64,000 bases of DNA, from the NCBI RefSeq assembly GCF_001422985.1, contig NZ_LMNL01000039.1:1-64000 (forward strand). Reading direction: 5' to 3'. The translations under genes and the position numbers were made by a program. Shown piece after piece: positions 59,478-64,000 of this stretch (positions within the stretch are counted from its first letter, which is position 1; every line of letters starts with the position of its first letter). The notes beneath the pieces were generated by a model that did not search any database, had not been told where the DNA came from, and was given only the letters and a program-made list of their open reading frames with translations. Origin of the DNA: Methylobacterium sp. Leaf117. Lineage in GTDB: Bacteria; Pseudomonadota; Alphaproteobacteria; Rhizobiales; Beijerinckiaceae.

Positions 59478-61000
59478 GGCGTCGCTCCCGCGTCGGCGGC
59501 TTGGCGGTCGTCCTTGGGAGGCGCCAGGCCTTGCAGCGCCGCCTTCAGGTTGCTCTCGGCGTCGATGAGGAAGTTGGCCGAGGTCACCACCCGGTCGCCG
59601 GTCGAGACGCCGTCGCGAATCTCGGTGTAGCCGCCGCCGCGCACGCCGACCTTCACGGCCTTCGGCTCGAAGCGGCCCTCGCCGCGGTCGATCAGCACGA
59701 CCTGTCGCGCGCCGGTGTCGATGACCGCGTCGTCCGGCACGGCCACGACCGGCTTGGCGTCCCCCGTCGCGATCTCGACGTCGGCGTACATGTCGGGCAG
59801 CAAGGTGCCGTCCGGGTTCGGGAGCTCGATGCGCACCCGCGTCACCCGGGTCTCCGGGTTCACCTGCGGGTAGATCGTCCCGACCTTGCCGGAGAAGGTG
59901 CGGCCCGGTGCCGAGCGCAGGCGGATGGTGGCGGCCTGCCCGACGCGGACATTGGAAAGGTCGCGCTCCGGCACGTCGGCTAGCACCCACATGGTGGAGA
60001 TGTCGCCGATCCGGAACAGAGTGTCCCCGGCCGCGGCCTTCATGCCCTCGATGGCGGTCCGTTGCAGGACGATGCCGTCCCGGGCCGAGGACCATGTGAT
60101 GGCCATCGGCACGTTCCGGGTGCGCTCCATCTCGTCGATCACGGCCTCGGAGACGTTCAGGTTCCGCAGGCGGCGACGGGCCCCGTCGAAGCCGGGGTTG
60201 GCGATGAGCTGGGCCGCCGCCGCGTTGATCTCGGGCGAGTAGACGTGGACCAGCGCCTGGCCCTTGCGGACCCGGTCGCCGGTGGTGACGTTCTCGACGT
60301 GGTCGACGTAGGCGTCCGAGCGGGTCGCGATGACCGTCACCCGCCGCTCGTCGAGGGCGACGGTGCCGGGGACGCGGACGGGCTGGGCGACCACCCGGCG
60401 CTCGACGACCTCGGTCCGCACGCCGGTGCGCTGGACCTTGCCGGGCGAGACGGTCACGACGTTGCCGTCGCTGTCCTCGCCCTCGTAGACGGGGATGTAG
60501 TCCATCCCCATCGAATCCTTCTTGGGCGTGGCCGAGGTGTCCGCCAGGCCCATCGGGTTGCGGTAGTAGCGGATGCGGCGGGCGCCCGCGGCGGGCTTCG
60601 CATCCCCGGCCTTCCCCATGTCCCCGGCGGCCATGTCGTGCCCGGCCATCCCCAAGCCGGCCATGTCGGCAGGCATGGCCTCGCCGTTGTCCGGAGCGTC
60701 GAAGCGCACGTCCTCGCTGGCGTGGACCGCGCGGAACTCCCGGCCATCCGCGGTCGCCATCGGCGACAGCGAGTAGACCGGCTTTCCGTCCGGGTCCTGA
60801 TAGTAGACCACCGGCCCGGTCGCCTTCGCGGGGGCTGTAGCTTGCGCGGCCGGCATGGGGGCCGGAGACCACCGGGCGAACTCCGTCCGGGCGCGCTCGG
60901 CGAGCGCCGGCACGGGGTTCTCCCCGTGCCCCGCGACATAACCGATGCCTCCCGTCGCCAGCGCGACGAGGGCTCCGACGAGCCAGGCCGCGCGGCTCAC
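59474..61000 (-). CDS. cusB: CusB-type periplasmic adaptor with two heavy-metal-binding domains
   Basis: A 508-residue membrane-fusion protein. After the N-terminal anchor come two YHS-like heavy-metal-binding units: VVYYQDPDGKPVYS near residue 64, and IRYYRNPMG followed by DSMGMDYIPVYEGE near 140-170, separated by a Met-rich linker (MPADMAGLGMAGHDMAAGDM). The adaptor core follows with SPEINAAAAQLI hairpin and GRTFSGKVGTIYP barrel. It delivers Cu(I)/Ag(I) to CusA. Coupled by four-base overlaps to the FixH-like gene upstream and cusA downstream. Confidence 0.93.
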   Translation of the reverse strand: MSRAAWLVGALVALATGGIGYVAGHGENPVPALAERARTEFARWSPAPMPAAQATAPAKATGPVVYYQDPDGKPVYSLSPMATADGREFRAVHASEDVRFDAPDNGEAMPADMAGLGMAGHDMAAGDMGKAGDAKPAAGARRIRYYRNPMGLADTSATPKKDSMGMDYIPVYEGEDSDGNVVTVSPGKVQRTGVRTEVVERRVVAQPVRVPGTVALDERRVTVIATRSDAYVDHVENVTTGDRVRKGQALVHVYSPEINAAAAQLIANPGFDGARRRLRNLNVSEAVIDEMERTRNVPMAITWSSARDGIVLQRTAIEGMKAAAGDTLFRIGDISTMWVLADVPERDLSNVRVGQAATIRLRSAPGRTFSGKVGTIYPQVNPETRVTRVRIELPNPDGTLLPDMYADVEIATGDAKPVVAVPDDAVIDTGARQVVLIDRGEGRFEPKAVKVGVRGGGYTEIRDGVSTGDRVVTSANFLIDAESNLKAALQGLAPPKDDRQAADAGATP

Positions 61001-61401
61001 TTGACGGCCTTGAAGACCAGCTTGTCCTCGACCGTGCCGGTCTCGCCTTGGACCTTGGCCCCGAGCGACAGCCGCCAGCCGCCGGCCATCGTGAGCTTCG
61101 CCTTGAAGCGGTAGACGCCGGGCTCGGTCGTGGGGAGCTGCTCGATCTTCGAGGTCATCTCATCCATGCTGTCGGGAGCCATGTCGATGCGCTTGGCAAA
61201 GATCACGGCGTCGGGAACCGGCTTGCCGCTGCGCTTGTCGAGAAGGCGCACGGAGAGGACGGCCTCTCCGACCTTGGCCTCCTGCTGCACGAGTTCGAAG
61301 TGGTAGTCCTTGGTGTCGGCGAATGCCGGGAACGTGGTCGCCGACAGGGCGGCACCGAGCAGCGCCGCCGAGATGGCGCGCGAAAAAGGCTTCTGGGTCA
61401 C
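60997..61401 (-). CDS. FixH/YtkA-like exported protein of the cus operon
   Basis: A 134-residue secreted protein. The signal peptide is cut near AFA-DTKD. The mature domain is an immunoglobulin-like beta sandwich typical of FixH/YtkA proteins (VSVRLLDKRSGKPV-type strand, MAPDSMDEM loop, then GVYRFKAKLTMAGGWRL). The Met-containing loop could bind Cu. Its stop overlaps the cusB start by four bases, so it is part of the same transcript. Confidence 0.85.
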   Translation of the reverse strand: MTQKPFSRAISAALLGAALSATTFPAFADTKDYHFELVQQEAKVGEAVLSVRLLDKRSGKPVPDAVIFAKRIDMAPDSMDEMTSKIEQLPTTEPGVYRFKAKLTMAGGWRLSLGAKVQGETGTVEDKLVFKAVK

Positions 61402-61484
61402 GGGGGATGTCTCCTGAACACGACGGGAAGGGACGCATGGTCATGCGTCACCGTGCCGGCGCATGCGGCGCCGGCGTCATCGGT

Positions 61485-61913
61485 TCAGGCTCGGGGGGGC
61501 TCGGGTAGCGGCGTCCCATGCACGCTCGCGAAGGACGCCGAGGCTGGCCAGGACAGGGTCGCACGGGACGCGACGGGAGCCGGGACGGCGACCGTCCCCG
61601 GCAGCAGGGACGCGGCGCTTGCGAGGCACAGGGCCATCAGCGGGCAACCCTTGGTGCAATCGGGCTTTCCGGCCTTTTCCTTCGGGCAACAGGGCATGTT
61701 GTCCATGGCCATCCCGGCCATGTCCATCGCATCCGTGCCGGCATCGTCCATGACCATGCCGTGGTAGTGTCCGGCGGGCATCGAGGAAGTGGCCTGAGCC
61801 GCCATGGACGCATGCATGCCCGCAGTGGCCGCGGGAGCGGTCACCGGCGTCAGGGCGAGGCTGAGGACCGCAAGTAGCGGCAACAGTCGCCTAAGGGCAA
61901 GCCAAAAGGTCAC
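61485..61913 (-). CDS. Exported Met/Cys-rich protein upstream of the cus operon
   Basis: A 142-residue product from GTG 61913. The signal segment (WLALRRLLPLLAVLSLALTP) is followed by a Met/His/Asp-rich stretch (HYHGMVMDDAGTDAMDMAGM) and a Cys cluster (MPCCPKEK then DCTKGCPLMALC), both suited to Cu(I) binding. The last 40 residues are hydrophobic. No family recognised. It lies 83 bases upstream of the fixH-like gene on the same strand and probably serves as a periplasmic copper binder. Confidence 0.7.
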   Translation of the reverse strand: MTFWLALRRLLPLLAVLSLALTPVTAPAATAGMHASMAAQATSSMPAGHYHGMVMDDAGTDAMDMAGMAMDNMPCCPKEKAGKPDCTKGCPLMALCLASAASLLPGTVAVPAPVASRATLSWPASASFASVHGTPLPEPPRA

Positions 61914-62001
61914 GGATACAGGATGCCAAATTCCGCGGTCGGGCGAAAGCCCGTTCCGAATTCCTCGAACGACGCAGGACCAGGTTGGTTGCAAGCACCC
62001 G

Positions 62002-62202
62002 TCAGGCGAGCACCGCCGGGAAGCCGGCCGCAACGATGGCTCCGGCGATCCGGTCGGCCGGGCCGGCGGCATCGGACACGGTCACGAGCTTGGCACCGAG
62101 GTCCACATCCACCCGGGCTCCCGGCTCGATGCCAAGCACCGCGCGGGTCACGGACTTGGCGCATCCGCCGCATCCCATTTTGTCGACCTTGTAACGGAAC
62201 AT
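62002..62202 (-). CDS. copZ: Second CopZ-like copper chaperone
   Basis: A 66-residue HMA-domain protein starting MFRYKVDKMGCGGCAKSV. The Cu(I) loop CGGCAKSVTRA is shared with the first copy at 47272-47487, but the rest is diverged. It is transcribed from its own CueR-type promoter at 62231-62261 and may read on into the Met/Cys-rich protein and the cus operon downstream. An internal duplication within the island is the simplest origin. Confidence 0.88.
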   Translation of the reverse strand: MFRYKVDKMGCGGCAKSVTRAVLGIEPGARVDVDLGAKLVTVSDAAGPADRIAGAIVAAGFPAVLA

Positions 62203-62230
62203 GACGCTCTCCCTTCGATGGCGCCACGCC

Positions 62231-62261
62231 GAGATGGGGCTTCCCATGGTGGTAAGGTCAA
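62231..62261 (-). promoter_or_regulatory. CueR-type promoter of the second copZ
   Basis: Leftward TTGACC (plus 62256-62261), 19-base spacer, then CATCTC (plus 62231-62236). The spacer has TTACCACCATGGGAA, one base less symmetric than the other two sites. It is 28 bases upstream of the copZ start. Confidence 0.72.
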
Positions 62262-62388
62262 GGGTCGGTGGCCGATGTCCTCTCACGCTTGCCCGATTGC
62301 TTGAACGATGCCCCCAACGGCGCGAGCGCCGGCATTTCGCGGGCATCCAATTCCGTGAACCCAGGTGGATTGGGGAACGGGCCGGCGC

Positions 62389-63552
62389 TTAGCGTACGCG
62401 CCACAGCAACAGGGCGAGCACTACGTTGCCCAGGGCAAGAACGGTCAGGACGGTATAGGTCGCATCGGCTCCGCCATGTGTCAGCACGACGGCCCCGAGG
62501 GATGGCACGAGCGCCTGCGCCACCAGGCCCGGACGCGCTAACCGGCCGACGAGCGCGGCGTAGCGTTCCGGACCGAACAGGGCCAGGGGCACCGTACCCC
62601 GTGCAATCGAGTAGATCCCGTTGCCGGCCCCGTAGAGGACCAGCGCCAGCCCGACCAAGGGTAGGCCGGCCGCCAGCATCGTGACCCCGAGGACCACCAG
62701 GATCATGGCGGCGGTCAGGGTCCAGAGTGGATGATGCCGGCCCTTCCCGGCCATCTCGACGATGCGCGCCCCCACCTGCGACGGTCCGATCAGGGCGCCG
62801 TAGGCGACGGCCGAGGCCAGCGCGACGCCACGGGCCTGCAGCAGGGTGATCAGGTGCACCGACACCATGGCCATCACCGTGCCCCCGAGGGTCAGCACCC
62901 CCGTCATGAGGAGGAAGGCACGGTGTTCCCGACCATGGAGACGAATGACGGGGCTCGGGCCTGCGGGTCGCGTGAACGGGTGCGCGGGCGGGCAGGGGAT
63001 CGCGAGCAGGACGAGCGGCAGCGTGACCGAAAGGTGCAATCCGGCATAGGCGAGACACGTCCCCCGCCAGCCCACCTGTTCGATCAGGAAGGCCGAGAGT
63101 GGCCAGCATACCGTGCTGGCGAAGCCGCCCCAGAGCGTTAGCGTCGTGATCGCGGGCCGTGCCTCGGCACCGTAGAGACGCCCGAGAGTGGCGACGGCGG
63201 GATCGTACAGTCCGGTGCCCATGCCGAGGCCCACAAGTAGCCAGCCTCCGAGGTATGTCGGCAGGTTCGGGGCTAGGCCGAGGACGGCAAGGCCAACGGC
63301 GAGGGCGACGGCCGCGAAGGTCAGGACTAGCCGACCGCCGTGCTCCCTGATGAAGGCTCCCACTCTCGGGGAGATCAGACCCGCGACGAGGAGACCGAGA
63401 GACAGGCCGCCGATGACCCAACCCAGCGGCCATCCCGTATCCTTCGACATCGGCGCGGCCAACACCGACAGCAGGTTGAACGACGAGCCCCAGGTCATGA
63501 TCTGGACCACGCCCAGGGCCGAGATCACGGGCCATCGGCGCGCCGGGGCCAT
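62389..63552 (-). CDS. MFS transporter linked to arsB
   Basis: A 387-residue major-facilitator protein with twelve predicted helices. The N-terminal half is well conserved in style (GWVIGGLSLGLLVAGLISPR, GLYDPAVATLGRLYG, GGFASTVCWPLSAFL). It begins eight bases before the arsB stop position in genomic order, that is just downstream of arsB on the same strand. Related MFS proteins are found in arsenic clusters and some export arsenite (ArsK-like), but I cannot assign this one. A cysteine lies in helix V (TVCWPL). Confidence 0.78.
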   Translation of the reverse strand: MAPARRWPVISALGVVQIMTWGSSFNLLSVLAAPMSKDTGWPLGWVIGGLSLGLLVAGLISPRVGAFIREHGGRLVLTFAAVALAVGLAVLGLAPNLPTYLGGWLLVGLGMGTGLYDPAVATLGRLYGAEARPAITTLTLWGGFASTVCWPLSAFLIEQVGWRGTCLAYAGLHLSVTLPLVLLAIPCPPAHPFTRPAGPSPVIRLHGREHRAFLLMTGVLTLGGTVMAMVSVHLITLLQARGVALASAVAYGALIGPSQVGARIVEMAGKGRHHPLWTLTAAMILVVLGVTMLAAGLPLVGLALVLYGAGNGIYSIARGTVPLALFGPERYAALVGRLARPGLVAQALVPSLGAVVLTHGGADATYTVLTVLALGNVVLALLLWRVR

Positions 63553-63559
63553 CGGATCG

Positions 63560-64000
63560 CTACCGGGCGCCGAGCACGGGCAGCCACAACGCCAGGGCCG
63601 CCAGGGTGAAGAGCAGCACCGGCGGGGTGATGACCAAGCCGACCCGCATGTACTGGCCCCAGGTGATGCGCTGGCCCTTGGTAGCGAGGACGTGGAGCCA
63701 GAGCAGGGTCGCCAGACTCCCGATGGGCGTGAACTTCGGGCCGAGGTCGCAACCGATGACGTTGGCGTAGACCATCAGCTCGCGCATCAGGGGCGACAGG
63801 TCCGGGGCCTGCTGGATCGAAAGCGCGCCCACCAGCACGCTGGGCATGTTGTTCGTGACCGACGACAGGATCGCGGCGGCGACCCCCGTGCCGATGGTGG
63901 CGACGAACGGTCCGTGACCCGAGAGCCAGGTCAGCCCCTGAGCCAGGTAATCGGTCAGGCCGGCGTTCTTCAGCCCGTAGACGACGAGGTACATGCCGAG
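63560..64000 (-). CDS. arsB: Arsenite/antimonite exporter ArsB, C-terminal part
   Basis: The gene runs off the right edge; about 147 C-terminal residues are visible out of about 430 in the family. The segments SSVTNNMPSVLVGALSI and NVIGCDLGPKFTPIGSLATL are strongly characteristic of ArsB, whose fold carries arsenite out with proton antiport. The true start is outside the window. It is followed by the MFS gene on the same strand. Confidence 0.92.
   Translation of the reverse strand, partial: LGMYLVVYGLKNAGLTDYLAQGLTWLSGHGPFVATIGTGVAAAILSSVTNNMPSVLVGALSIQQAPDLSPLMRELMVYANVIGCDLGPKFTPIGSLATLLWLHVLATKGQRITWGQYMRVGLVITPPVLLFTLAALALWLPVLGAR

Noticed and set aside
59478..60872. Upstream extension of the cusA frame by 465 codons
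   Set aside because: It runs antiparallel in phase through cusB and is Arg/Pro/Gly-rich; the GTG at 59477 begins the conserved CusA N-terminus.
62262..62388. A further gene between the second copZ promoter and the MFS gene
   Set aside because: Only 127 bases, with no start with ribosome site or protein-like frame; I see nothing in it.
25206..64000. A right-hand attachment repeat copying the tRNA-Pro 3' end
   Set aside because: I looked for the T-loop and acceptor-stem sequence downstream and found no copy longer than a few bases, so no right end is claimed.
1..64000. CRISPR arrays
   Set aside because: No run of regularly spaced identical repeats of 25-40 bases is visible; the repeats found are short and few.

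Overview
The window reads as a high-GC alphaproteobacterial chromosome, most likely Methylobacterium/Methylorubrum or a close relative in Methylobacteriaceae. This is inferred from the Rhizobiales-type AccD without zinc-ribbon cysteines, the CarD, RpoH and FdxA types, an EcfG-type promoter and overall codon use. No rRNA gene lies inside the window to confirm it.

Region 1 (about 1-25300) is core chromosome. The extreme left carries a leftward promoter and a boxA-like element that look like the leader of an rRNA operon lying just outside the window. Rightward follow an M23 peptidase, gluQ, a hybrid sensor kinase facing away from a trpA-accD-folC group, a frameshifted outer-membrane protein, trxA, a PQQ-type sugar dehydrogenase, a DUF1348/TetR pair with a clear operator, an auxin-efflux-type carrier, rpmB, a DUF3108 protein with a coupled secreted partner, a SUV3-like helicase with a very long acidic tail, an S4-domain protein, fdxA, carD, an rpoH-type sigma factor and a 4'-phosphopantetheinyl transferase.

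Region 2 (25206-34165) begins at an intact tRNA-Pro(CGG). Next to it is a mobile element: a tyrosine integrase reading toward the tRNA, an excisionase-like gene, and two divergent, tightly coupled operons. The leftward operon has a small HTH repressor, a protein that needs a -1 frameshift at a G6 run, two paralogous small proteins flanking a 267-residue protein, and the integrase block. The rightward operon has a membrane-anchored protein, a D12-class adenine methyltransferase and a 543-residue protein with an internal duplication. Almost all these junctions are TGATG or ATGA overlaps. Most of the products are not recognisable.

Region 3 (34166-64000) is a dense metal-resistance island. It has a CadR-like regulator with a Cys-rich CDF exporter, a CzcD-type CDF, a CzcBA RND pump, an RcnR-type regulator with an NreB-like exporter, a CueR-centred copper set (glutaredoxin-MauE fusion, DUF4396, two CopZ-like chaperones), DmeR/DmeF, a DUF1289/EamA pair, a two-component system beside three tandem COG4705 membrane proteins and a PAP2 phosphatase, a DUF411 protein, a CusAB pump with accessory proteins, an MFS carrier and the end of arsB at the right edge. 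Metal-sensor operators are visible for CadR-, CueR- (three sites) and RcnR/DmeR-type (two sites) regulators. Neither RND pump has an outer-membrane channel gene here. No right-hand copy of the tRNA end was found, so the island probably runs past the window or its right junction is unresolved.
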